Source of the DNA: Veillonellaceae bacterium | GTDB taxonomy: Bacteria > Bacillota > Negativicutes > Veillonellales > Veillonellaceae | Direction of reading: 5' to 3' | NCBI GenBank assembly: GCA_900766245.1 | Contig: CAAFUR010000020.1 | Coordinates: 1 to 64,000 of the forward strand | DNA length: 64,000 nucleotides | Shown: positions 16,629-23,989 of the stretch, piece by piece | Numbering within the stretch: position 1 is the first letter of the stretch | Layout of the letters: the number at the start of each line of letters is the position of its first letter | Position numbers and translations under genes: made by a program | Notes under the pieces: generated by a model | Told to the model about the DNA's origin: nothing | The model's input: the letters and a program-made list of their open reading frames with translations, nothing else | Databases searched by the model: none

Positions 16629-16665
16629 AAAGAATAGGGGACTATTCTTTTGTAGTCCCTTTTTG
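16629..16665 (+). terminator. groESL terminator with an overlapping alternative hairpin
   Basis: GGGACTA (16638-16644) pairs with TAGTCCC (16653-16659) and is followed by TTTTT, giving a terminator. A competing hairpin pairs AAAGAATAG (16629-16637) with CTATTCTTT (16642-16650). The two share bases and cannot form together. The rest of the gap up to 16812 shows nothing recognisable. Confidence 0.75.
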
Positions 16666-16812
16666 TTATATGGGACATATAGAAATGCCCTTGAATGCCT
16701 TGGGTATCCTTCCGGGGTATAGTTTCATATATATGGATGATATATAATTAATAACTTGATAATGTTATAGTTTATAATGTGAAGAATAATAAAAATTAAT
16801 AGAAAATCATTA

Positions 16813-16841
16813 TTGACAATGTACAGAAAAAGTTCTATAAT
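16813..16841 (+). promoter_or_regulatory. Consensus sigma-A promoter of the catalase gene
   Basis: TTGACA (16813-16818), a 17-bp spacer and TATAAT (16836-16841) match the housekeeping consensus at every position. A perfect palindrome sits just downstream, so high expression is probably held in check by a repressor. Confidence 0.9.
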
Positions 16842-16853
16842 GAATTCATAAGT

Positions 16854-16876
16854 TAACGGATAATAATTATCCGTTA
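16854..16876 (+). promoter_or_regulatory. Fur/PerR-type operator of the catalase gene
   Basis: A perfect 11-1-11 palindrome has the core GGATAATAATTATCC, which resembles the PerR box TTATAATnATTATAA and the Fur box. It begins 12 bp after the -10 element, where a bound repressor would block initiation. Control of a vegetative catalase by peroxide-sensing PerR is well known in Firmicutes. Which Fur-family member acts here is inferred. Confidence 0.8.
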
Positions 16877-16933
16877 TAAAAATATAGGTTTTAATTTTAT
16901 TTATATATGTATAAGTTTACAAAGGAGAAAGTT

Positions 16934-18403
16934 ATGAAAGAAGAAAAATTGACAACAGCCTTTGGTGCTCCGGTACCAGATAACAACAACAGTGCTACAG
17001 CTGGAAAACGTGGTCCTGTATTGATGCAAGACGTGTGGTTGATGGAAAAATTAGGTCACTTTGCTCGTGAAGTAATTCCTGAACGCCGTATGCATGCGAA
17101 AGGATCTGGCGCATTTGGTACTTTCACAGTAACAAATGACATTACAAAATATACAAAAGCAAAAGTATTCTCTGAAGTGGGTAAACAAACTGATTTGTTT
17201 GTTCGTTTCTCCACAGTAGCTGGCGAACGTGGTGCTGCTGATGCAGAACGTGATATCCGTGGTTTTGCTGTAAAAATGTATACAGAAGAAGGTAACTGGG
17301 ATTTAGTAGGCAACAATACACCAGTATTCTTCATCCGTGATCCGTTGCAATTCCCTGACTTGAACCGTGCGGTAAAACGTAATCCTGAAACTAACTTGCG
17401 TGATGCTACTGCTAACTGGGATTTCTGGACTAGCTTGCCAGAAGCAATGCACCAAATCACAATCGTCATGAGTGACCGTGGTATTCCTGATGGCTACCGT
17501 CACATGCATGGTTTCGGTTCCCACACATATAGCTTAATCAATGCGAATGACGAACGTGTATGGGTGAAATTCCACTGGGTATGTCAACAACCAATTAAAA
17601 ATTTAACAGAAGAAGAAGCATCTGCTATCATTGCTAATGACCGTGAAAGTGCACAACGTGACTTATTCGACGCTATCGCAAAAGGAGATTTCCCACGTTG
17701 GAAATTGTACATCCAAGTGATGACAGAAGAACAAGCAGAAGCACTTCCATATAATCCATTTGACCTTACAAAAGTATGGTACAAAAAAGACTTCCCATTA
17801 ATCGAAGTAGGGGTGATGGAATTGAACCGCAACCCAGAAAACTACTTCCAAGATGTAGAACAAGCAGCATTTGCTCCATCCACAATTATCCCTGGTATTG
17901 GATTCAGCCCTGACCGCATGTTACAAGGTCGTTTGTTCTCCTACGCTGATGCACAACGCTACCGCTTAGGCACAAACTATCCATCTATTCCTGTGAATGC
18001 GCCTAAATGCCCATTCAATTCTTACCATCGTGATGGACAAGGCCGTGTAGATGGCAACCATGGCTCTACTATTGGATACGCTCCAAATAGCTTTGGCCAA
18101 TGGGCTAACCAACCACAATACAAAGATCCAGGATATGACGTATCTGGTAAAGCATACCAATACGACTTCCGTGAAGACGATTCCGATTACTACACACAAC
18201 CTGGTAAATTATTCCGTCTCATGACTCCAGAACAACAAGAAGTATTGTTCAAAAACACAGCAAACAACATGGCAGGAGTTCCATTGTTTATCCAAGAACG
18301 CCATGCAAAACATTGCTATGCATGTGACCCTGCATATGGCGAAGGCGTAGCAAAAGCATTGGGCATTACAGTAGATTTCTCTACACCTGCTGACATCGGG
18401 TAA
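16934..18403 (+). CDS. katA: Monofunctional haem catalase
   Basis: This enzyme dismutates hydrogen peroxide to water and oxygen in the cytoplasm. It is a small-subunit catalase of about 489 residues. The distal haem residues lie in REVIPERRMHAKGSGAFG, with the active-site His in ERRMHAKG. VRFSTVAGERGAADAERDIRGFAVK and the distal Asn region NNTPVFFIRDPLQFPDL are present, and the proximal haem ligand Tyr lies in RLFSYADAQRYRLG. I chose ATG 16934 with AAAGGAG 8 nt upstream; ATG 16907 has no such site. It stands alone under its own promoter and Fur/PerR-type operator. A functional catalase is unusual for a strict anaerobe but has been reported for some Veillonella. Confidence 0.95.
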   Translation: MKEEKLTTAFGAPVPDNNNSATAGKRGPVLMQDVWLMEKLGHFAREVIPERRMHAKGSGAFGTFTVTNDITKYTKAKVFSEVGKQTDLFVRFSTVAGERGAADAERDIRGFAVKMYTEEGNWDLVGNNTPVFFIRDPLQFPDLNRAVKRNPETNLRDATANWDFWTSLPEAMHQITIVMSDRGIPDGYRHMHGFGSHTYSLINANDERVWVKFHWVCQQPIKNLTEEEASAIIANDRESAQRDLFDAIAKGDFPRWKLYIQVMTEEQAEALPYNPFDLTKVWYKKDFPLIEVGVMELNRNPENYFQDVEQAAFAPSTIIPGIGFSPDRMLQGRLFSYADAQRYRLGTNYPSIPVNAPKCPFNSYHRDGQGRVDGNHGSTIGYAPNSFGQWANQPQYKDPGYDVSGKAYQYDFREDDSDYYTQPGKLFRLMTPEQQEVLFKNTANNMAGVPLFIQERHAKHCYACDPAYGEGVAKALGITVDFSTPADIG

Positions 18404-18417
18404 CACTTGCAGCGCTA

Positions 18418-18580
18418 TTCAGTCTATGGCGTTCCTTTGAAAATAGTATAAAAGTAGGAGTGCGACACATTCCCTCACAAACGGTATTTCATAATGTTTG
18501 TTCGGGAACATGTCGCACTCCTTTTGCGTTGTCACGATTTTAGTAAAGGGAACGCCATAGACTTCTACGCACAACTGCGT
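18418..18580 (+). repeat. Composite palindromic hairpin element, copy A
   Basis: An outer inverted repeat pairs AGTCTATGGCGTTCC (18421-18435) with GGAACGCCATAGACT (18550-18564). It encloses a 65-nt hairpin at 18457-18521. That hairpin has an 11-bp lower stem, a symmetric CA/CA internal loop, a 5-bp stem and the apical segment ACAAAC-GGTATTTCATAAT-GTTTGT, followed by TTTT. The inner hairpin could terminate katA. Copy B, at 19270-19440, has the same apical loop with different stem sequences. Confidence 0.75.
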
Positions 18581-18700
18581 TCAAAGATAGATTTAGGAAC
18601 ATGTCGCATTCCTTTTGTGTTACCATGATTTGAGTGAAGAGAAGGTCATAGAACACTATGCATATCTGCATTCAAAGGCTAGTTCTAGAATATGTGACAA
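18505..18700 (+). repeat. Degenerate tandem repeat, 91-bp period
   Basis: GGAACATGTCGCACTCC at 18505 recurs as GGAACATGTCGCATTCC at 18596 and as AGAATATGTGAC at 18687, an exact 91-bp period with decreasing similarity. The units include the right arm of hairpin copy A and its flank. Between this repeat and the next gene (18700-18842) I see only AT-rich sequence and no confident promoter. Confidence 0.65.
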
Positions 18701-18842
18701 TTATAATAATCTGGTAGTACTATGATATAAGGTATAGAATTATGAATAGATATGTATTTAGGAGGGTAGTAGGATGTTATGGTATACTTATGTATATTAG
18801 TTAATTGATTGTAGTAAGATTTATTTAGGGAAGGATCTAATT

Positions 18843-19262
18843 ATGGTTCATTTTTTATTGCGTGGTAAACCTACGTATGTTAACTTTGGTATATTAGTGT
18901 TGAGATTAGCTCTAGGAATCTCTATGGCCTATCATGGATATTTGAAGTTTTTAGGCGGTGCATCTGGGTTATATAAGGTAGGTGCTATGTTGGCAGCCTT
19001 AGGAGTACCTGGATATTTCGAATTTTTTGGTGCGATGGCTGCAATTTGCGAGTTCTTAGGTGGTATTTTGGTTGCATTTGGATTATTTACTCGACTAGGA
19101 TCCTTATTGTTGGCTGGAGTTTTATTTACGGCTACTCTTCTTCATGTAGATGCAGGATTTTTCTCATGGGATTATCCATCGCAAATGGGATTTGCTGCAC
19201 TGGCTATATTCTTTATGGGTGGTGGACGATATAGTGTAGATGCGTCTTTATTTGGGAAGTAA
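18843..19262 (+). CDS. DoxX family membrane protein
   Basis: This small inner-membrane protein has 139 residues and about four helices. The family-typical N-terminal helix LVLRLALGISMAYHGYLKF, the GYFEFFGAMAAICEFLGGILVAFGLFTRLG segment and the C-terminal LAIFFMGGGRYSVDA are clear. DoxX-like proteins are linked to quinol or thiol redox chemistry and to membrane oxidoreductase complexes, but the function of this one cannot be assigned. AGGGAAGGA precedes ATG 18843. It is flanked on both sides by copies of the same hairpin element, so it may be a cassette. The catalase gene upstream fits an oxidative-stress context. Confidence 0.85.
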   Translation: MVHFLLRGKPTYVNFGILVLRLALGISMAYHGYLKFLGGASGLYKVGAMLAALGVPGYFEFFGAMAAICEFLGGILVAFGLFTRLGSLLLAGVLFTATLLHVDAGFFSWDYPSQMGFAALAIFFMGGGRYSVDASLFGK

Positions 19263-19269
19263 CTTGATT

Positions 19270-19440
19270 CGCTATGTAGTCTGTGGCGTTTTTACTTAAT
19301 ACAGTGGGAAAAAAGACCGCAATACACCTCTTCAGAAACGGTATTTCATAATGTTTCTTCTGAGGCATATTGCGGTCTTTTGGGTTTTGTAGTATATGCA
19401 GTAACACCACAAGTCTACTACTCGTAACTGCATTCCTTGG
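19270..19440 (+). repeat. Composite palindromic hairpin element, copy B
   Basis: The inner hairpin spans 19311-19381. AAAAGACCGCAATA pairs with TATTGCGGTCTTTT, then come a CA/CA internal loop, a CCTC/GAGG stem and the same GGTATTTCATAAT apical loop (19340-19352) flanked by AAAC/GTTT. The outer flank TAGTCTGTGGCGTT (19277-19290) is related to copy A and partly complementary to ACACCACAAGTCTAC (19404-19418). The hairpin plausibly terminates the doxX-like gene. Confidence 0.75.
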
Positions 19441-19657
19441 GGAGTTTATACTGGTTGTTCGAGGGCACGCCGTGCTCTTTTTATGTTTGCTATTTCAGTG
19501 CAATATATCTCGCTATGAGATTACTACACGAAATAGCGTTTCTCAAGGGGCGTGGTACTAGGCATAAGTTTTCATGTTTAGTGGTAATAGGAGAACAAGT
19601 GCTTGAAATAGCTAAATTGTATATGGTATATCGAATACGGTTCTTTTTACATGGAAC
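19441..19657. other. Non-coding stretch with several inverted repeats
   Basis: No credible gene. GCTATTTC (19489-19496) can pair with GAAATAGC (19530-19537), enclosing ATCTCGCTATGAGAT. GAGGGCACG/CGTGCTC at 19461-19477 forms a bulged hairpin followed by T. The short open frames here lack ribosome binding sites and recognisable features. It may be debris of further palindromic elements. Confidence 0.4.
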
Positions 19658-19700
19658 ATTCTATAGAATCTTTACAGTTCTATAGAATATATGTTACAAT
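19658..19700 (+). promoter_or_regulatory. Promoter with two TTCTATAGAA palindromes upstream of lysA
   Basis: TTTACA (19671-19676) and extended -10 TGTTACAAT (19692-19700) are spaced by 18 bp. One palindrome, ATTCTATAGAAT (19658-19669), lies just upstream of the -35, and a second, TTCTATAGAA (19678-19687), lies inside the spacer; their centres are 19 bp apart. This looks like a dimeric repressor operator pair. The leader to lysA is about 200 nt; I see no terminator or lysine riboswitch in it. Confidence 0.55.
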
Positions 19701-19906
19701 ACGTTACGGTATTCATAGATTATCTTTGGATTGATGGCATAGTGGTATGTATCTCTTTCACAGATAACGGTATATTTCGTTAAGGTTTAGGCGAAAATGT
19801 GTCGCTTCTTATTGAGATAATACATGAAGAGTGCCTATTGTTTAATATATTGCTATGTTACAGAAAGAGGCTGTCACATGGTGCATTACAAATAGATTGA
19901 GGAGTT

Positions 19907-21163
19907 ATGATGAACGCAAAGACAACACCATTTACAAAAGAGCAATTAGAAACGATTATCGCCCAATATCCGACGCCATTCCACATTTATGATGCGAAGG
20001 GCATTATGGATAATATGCGCGCATTTTTAGATGCGTTCAGCTGGGCTCCTGGTTTCAAACAATATTTTGCTGTGAAAGCAACGCCAAATCCATATATTAT
20101 GAAAATGATGAAAGAAATTGGTATTGGTGCAGACTGCTCCTCTATGGCAGAACTAATTTTGAGTGAAAAAGTAGGGATCACAGGAGATAATATCATGTTC
20201 TCCTCCAATGATACGCCATACGAAGAATACAAAAAGGCTATGGATTTAGGAGCTATCATCAACTTAGATGATATTACGCACATTGCATACTTGGAACAAC
20301 ATGGCGAGTTGCCAAATCGTTTCTGTTTCCGCTACAACCCAGGTTCTTTAAAAGAAGGTGGTAACACAATTATCGGTCTTCCAGAAGAAGCAAAATATGG
20401 CATGACGGAAGCACAAATCATGGAAGCCATCAACTATTTAAAAGGAAAAGGTATTACTAACTTCGGTTTACATACAATGGTGGTATCCAACGAACTAGAT
20501 ATTGATGGATTAGTAGGTACCGCTGAATTAATGTTTAACTTAGCATTACGTGTGAAAGAACAAACTGGTGTAGAAGTATCTTTCATTGACCTTGGTGGCG
20601 GCATTGGTGTTGCCTATAAACCTGAACAAACACCAGTAGATTACAAAGTATTAAGTGCAGGCGTGAAAGAGGCTTACGATCGTATAATCGTGGGTACTGG
20701 ACATAGTCCAATTCAATTGGCGTATGAATGTGGTCGTATGGTTACTGGACCGTATGGTTACCTAGTAGCTACTGCCATCCATAAAAAAGATATTTATAAA
20801 CATTACATTGGTTTAGATGCATGTATGGCTAACTTGATGCGTCCAGCTTTGTATGGTTCATATCATCATATTACGGTGATGGGGAAAGAAAATGAACCAG
20901 CCACTATGACTTATGATGTGACTGGATCTTTATGTGAAAATAACGATAAGTTTGCTATTGATCGTCAATTACCAAAAATCGACATGGGCGATCGCATTGT
21001 GATTCATGATGCTGGTGCGCATGGTCATGCTATGGGATTCAACTACAATGGTAAATTGCGCTCTGCTGAATTGTTGTTGCATGAAGATGGCAGTGTCACA
21101 CAAATTCGTCGAGCAGAAACATTAGACGATTATTTTGCTACATTAGATTTTTCTAATTTATAA
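19907..21163 (+). CDS. lysA: Diaminopimelate decarboxylase-like PLP enzyme
   Basis: This fold type III PLP decarboxylase probably converts meso-diaminopimelate to lysine. The PLP lysine is in FAVKATPNP, GGGIGVAYKP is the phosphate-binding glycine loop, CGRMVTGPYGYLV corresponds to the ExGR region, and CENNDKF takes the place of the usual CES(G)D active-site Cys motif. The 418-residue length suits LysA. Two adjacent ATG codons (19907, 19910) follow GAGGAG; either may be used. The gene stands alone. A related amine-forming decarboxylase is possible, since Negativicutes decorate peptidoglycan with cadaverine or putrescine and lysine/ornithine decarboxylases share the fold. LysA is preferred on overall resemblance. 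Confidence 0.82.
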   Translation: MMNAKTTPFTKEQLETIIAQYPTPFHIYDAKGIMDNMRAFLDAFSWAPGFKQYFAVKATPNPYIMKMMKEIGIGADCSSMAELILSEKVGITGDNIMFSSNDTPYEEYKKAMDLGAIINLDDITHIAYLEQHGELPNRFCFRYNPGSLKEGGNTIIGLPEEAKYGMTEAQIMEAINYLKGKGITNFGLHTMVVSNELDIDGLVGTAELMFNLALRVKEQTGVEVSFIDLGGGIGVAYKPEQTPVDYKVLSAGVKEAYDRIIVGTGHSPIQLAYECGRMVTGPYGYLVATAIHKKDIYKHYIGLDACMANLMRPALYGSYHHITVMGKENEPATMTYDVTGSLCENNDKFAIDRQLPKIDMGDRIVIHDAGAHGHAMGFNYNGKLRSAELLLHEDGSVTQIRRAETLDDYFATLDFSNL

Positions 21164-21209
21164 TTAAAAAGTAGAGGACTATCCTTTACGATAGCTATTT
21201 GGGTTTATA

Positions 21210-21275
21210 TAGACATATACTTTATTTTTGAGAGGCTATTATAGCTTATAAAAGAGTGAAGTATATGTCTATTTG
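21210..21275 (+). terminator. Long hairpin after lysA
   Basis: TAGACATATACTT (21210-21222) pairs perfectly with AAGTATATGTCTA (21259-21271), with further AT pairing inside. The T-tract is short (TTTGTATA), so it may terminate weakly. Between 21275 and 21478 nothing else is recognisable. Confidence 0.6.
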
Positions 21276-21478
21276 TATATAACTAGTATCGAAAGTACAA
21301 GCAACCTCTGTTAGGATAGACATAGAACCTTTACATACTGCATGACTAATGTATACATGTAATCAGTTGTCGTTCTTAAACTAACGTTTCTCATAGTATG
21401 TTTTATCTGTATAGAGTGTACCATGTTATGACAATATCAAATGTCGTTTATAATCCCTAAAAAAATATGGGAATAGCA

Positions 21479-21507
21479 TTTACAATATTGAGAAAATTCG
21501 GTATAAT
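21479..21507 (+). promoter_or_regulatory. Putative suf operon promoter, distal
   Basis: TTTACA (21479-21484), a 17-bp spacer and TATAAT (21502-21507). It would give a leader of about 300 nt before sufC. Confidence 0.65.
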
Positions 21508-21615
21508 AAACATTGTTGAGTCTCTTGGTGGAGAATTTAAATTTCAATATGCTATAAATGAATAGATGATATGTTAATATATCATTAAAATCATAGTAAA
21601 ATAGTAGAAATTACC

Positions 21616-21644
21616 TTGCGGTTCGAGTCTATACACAGTATAAT
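21616..21644 (+). promoter_or_regulatory. Putative suf operon promoter, proximal
   Basis: TTGCGG (21616-21621), a 17-bp spacer and TATAAT (21639-21644). Transcripts from here would still include the downstream hairpin at 21711-21734. Confidence 0.5.
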
Positions 21645-21676
21645 ATAAATAGTATATTTACTAAATTAGATTTAAG

Positions 21677-21741
21677 CCAAAGTGGCGTTCTCGTGCTATG
21701 AATATAACAGCGGATTACACTTTGGTGGAATCCGTTTTTTT
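21677..21741 (+). promoter_or_regulatory. Terminator-like attenuator in the sufC leader
   Basis: CGGATT (21711-21716) and AATCCG (21729-21734) form a stem followed by seven T, about 75 nt ahead of sufC. Its 12-nt loop contains CACTTTGG (21718-21725), which is complementary to CCAAAGTG (21677-21684). The upstream segment could therefore form a pseudoknot with the loop or compete with the terminator. The ligand or factor, if any, is unknown; it does not resemble a riboswitch class I can name. Confidence 0.55.
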
Positions 21742-21817
21742 ACGGTATTCAACATATGCTAAGACCTAACGAGTCTTCTTTTGTATATAGTAACTTATTT
21801 GATAAGGAGTGACATAC

Positions 21818-22561
21818 GTGGCAGAATTACTTCGCGTAGAAAATGTGCGTGCCTCTATTGAAGAGAAAGAAATCTTAAAGGGCATCAATTTAACAATTAA
21901 TAAAGGTGAAATCCATGTAGTAATGGGCACAAACGGTGCTGGTAAATCTACATTGGCCAATGTAATCATGGGCAACCCTGCTTATGAAGTAACAGAAGGC
22001 TCCATCATATTTGATGGTGAGAATATCACTGAAGAAGCTGTAAACGATCGTGCGAAAAAAGGTATTTTCATGTCTTTCCAACATCCAATTTCCGTGCCTG
22101 GTATTACAGTAGAAAACTTCATCCGTACGGCTAAAAATACAATTACTGGTGAAAACGTACGTGCTTTAGCTTTCAAAAAAGAATTGAAAGCAAAAATGGA
22201 AGAATTATCCTTCGATACATCTTACGCTAATCGTTATGTAAATGAAGGTTTCTCCGGTGGTGAAAGAAAGAAAAATGAAATCCTTCAAATGTCCATTTTG
22301 AATCCTAAATTGGCTATTCTTGATGAAACTGATTCTGGTCTTGACGTAGATGCGGTTCGTATTGTATCTGAAGGTGTCAACCGTTTCCATAATGAAGATA
22401 ATGCGGTGTTAATTATCACTCACCACAATCAAATTCTTCAAAAATTACAACCAAACTTCGTACACATCTTAATCGATGGTCGTATTGTAAAAACTGGTGG
22501 CCCTGAACTCGTTTGTGAAATCGAAGAAAAAGGCTACGATGCATATAAAAATTTAGCATAG
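21818..22561 (+). CDS. sufC: Fe-S cluster assembly ATPase SufC
   Basis: SufC is the cytoplasmic ABC-type ATPase of the SufBCD scaffold that assembles Fe-S clusters. Walker A is GTNGAGKSTLANVIMG, the signature is FSGGERKKNEILQM, and Walker B is LAILDETDSGLD, the latter two being specific SufC variants. I chose GTG 21818, which follows AAGGAG with good spacing and yields MAELLRVENV; the GTG at 21809 overlaps the ribosome binding site. It is first in the sufCBDSU operon and sits behind a long leader with a terminator-like hairpin. Confidence 0.96.
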   Translation: MAELLRVENVRASIEEKEILKGINLTINKGEIHVVMGTNGAGKSTLANVIMGNPAYEVTEGSIIFDGENITEEAVNDRAKKGIFMSFQHPISVPGITVENFIRTAKNTITGENVRALAFKKELKAKMEELSFDTSYANRYVNEGFSGGERKKNEILQMSILNPKLAILDETDSGLDVDAVRIVSEGVNRFHNEDNAVLIITHHNQILQKLQPNFVHILIDGRIVKTGGPELVCEIEEKGYDAYKNLA

Positions 22562-22570
22562 GAGGATCTC

Positions 22571-23980
22571 ATGGAAGCGAGAAAGAAAACTCAAATTGAG
22601 GAGATGGATCGCGGCGTCTATGACATTCGTAATGAATTTGATTTCTCCTATAAATCAGAAGCTGGTTTAACAGAAGATATCATTCGTGAAATATGGGCTA
22701 ACAAAAATGAGCCACAATGGATGTTAGAGTTCCGTTTAAAATCTCTTGAAATTTACAATCAATTAGATGTTCCTAATTGGGTGCCAGATATTAGCGCCTT
22801 AAATGTGGAAGATATCGTGACGTATGTAAAACCTAAAATTGATATGAAAGAAGACTGGAGCGAAGTTCCAGATGATATTAAAGAGACATTTGACCGTCTT
22901 GGTATCCAAGAAGCTGAAAAAACTTCCTTGGCTGGTGTAGGCGCTCAATATGACTCTGAAGTTGTATATCATAGTATTCAAGAAGACTTGATTCGTCAAG
23001 GCGTTGTATATACAGATATGCAAACAGCATTACATGAACATGAAGACATTGTAAAACAATACTTTATGACATTGGTGCCACCAACAGATCATAAATTTGC
23101 AGCCTTACATGGCGCAGTATGGTCTGGCGGTTCCTTCGTGTATGTACCAAAAGGAGTGACTGTAGATATTCCATTGCAGTCCTACTTCCGTTTGAATGCA
23201 CCAGGTGCAGGTCAGTTTGAACATACTTTGATTATCGTAGAAGAAGGGGCGAAAGCTCACTTCATCGAAGGTTGTTCTGCTCCTAAATACAATGTAGCTA
23301 ACTTACATGCTGGTTGCGTTGAGTTATTCGTGAAAGATAATGCGACTTTGCGGTATTCTACTATTGAAAACTGGTCTAAAAATATGTATAACTTGAATAC
23401 AAAACGTAGTCGAGTTGGTAAAAATGCTACAATTGAGTGGGTATCTGGTTCCTTTGGATCTGCTGTATCCTGCTTGTATCCAATGAGTATCTTGGCTGGC
23501 GAAGGGGCACACTGTGAATTTACTGGTGTTACATTTGCTGGGGAAGGTCAATATTTAGATACGGGAGCAAAAGTTATCCATGCTGCACCACATACAACAA
23601 GTAATGTAAACTCTAAGTCTATTTCTAAGAGTGGTGGTACAGCCATTTATCGTGGTGTCTTGAACATCGGTAAAAATGCAGACCATTCCAAAGCGACAGT
23701 ATCTTGTGAGTCTTTGATGTTAGATCAAGAATCTCAATCTGATACGATTCCATCGATTACTATTGAAAATGATAATGTCGATTTAGGACACGAAGCAAAA
23801 ATCGGTCGTATTTCCGATGAAGCGATTTTCTACTTAATGACTCGTGGTATTAGTGAAGAAGAAGCAAGAGCAATGCTTGTACGTGGTTTCGTAGAACCGA
23901 TTTCTAAAGAATTACCATTAGAATACGCCGTAGAAATGAATAATTTAATTACCTTAGAACTTGAAGGTTCTATCGGTTAG
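22571..23980 (+). CDS. sufB: Fe-S cluster assembly scaffold SufB
   Basis: SufB is the main scaffold on which nascent Fe-S clusters form, in complex with SufC and SufD. Family hallmarks are AVWSGGSFVYVPKGV, the beta-helix core, and the C-terminal GHEAKIGRISDEAIFYLMTRGISEEEA. The 469-residue length is standard. It lies 9 bp after sufC with AGGAGG ahead of the start. Confidence 0.97.
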   Translation: MEARKKTQIEEMDRGVYDIRNEFDFSYKSEAGLTEDIIREIWANKNEPQWMLEFRLKSLEIYNQLDVPNWVPDISALNVEDIVTYVKPKIDMKEDWSEVPDDIKETFDRLGIQEAEKTSLAGVGAQYDSEVVYHSIQEDLIRQGVVYTDMQTALHEHEDIVKQYFMTLVPPTDHKFAALHGAVWSGGSFVYVPKGVTVDIPLQSYFRLNAPGAGQFEHTLIIVEEGAKAHFIEGCSAPKYNVANLHAGCVELFVKDNATLRYSTIENWSKNMYNLNTKRSRVGKNATIEWVSGSFGSAVSCLYPMSILAGEGAHCEFTGVTFAGEGQYLDTGAKVIHAAPHTTSNVNSKSISKSGGTAIYRGVLNIGKNADHSKATVSCESLMLDQESQSDTIPSITIENDNVDLGHEAKIGRISDEAIFYLMTRGISEEEARAMLVRGFVEPISKELPLEYAVEMNNLITLELEGSIG

Positions 23981-23989
23981 GAGGTTAGG

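Noticed and set aside
19370..19685. Two short plus-strand open frames after doxX
   Set aside because: No ribosome binding site, odd composition, overlap with hairpin copy B, and no recognisable domain.
19707..19906. Lysine riboswitch in the lysA leader
   Set aside because: No L-box core motifs and no terminator or sequestering hairpin were recognised.
21616..21635. tRNA-like GGTTCGAGTC segment
   Set aside because: The flanking bases do not form the T-arm or an acceptor stem, and no anticodon arm is found upstream.
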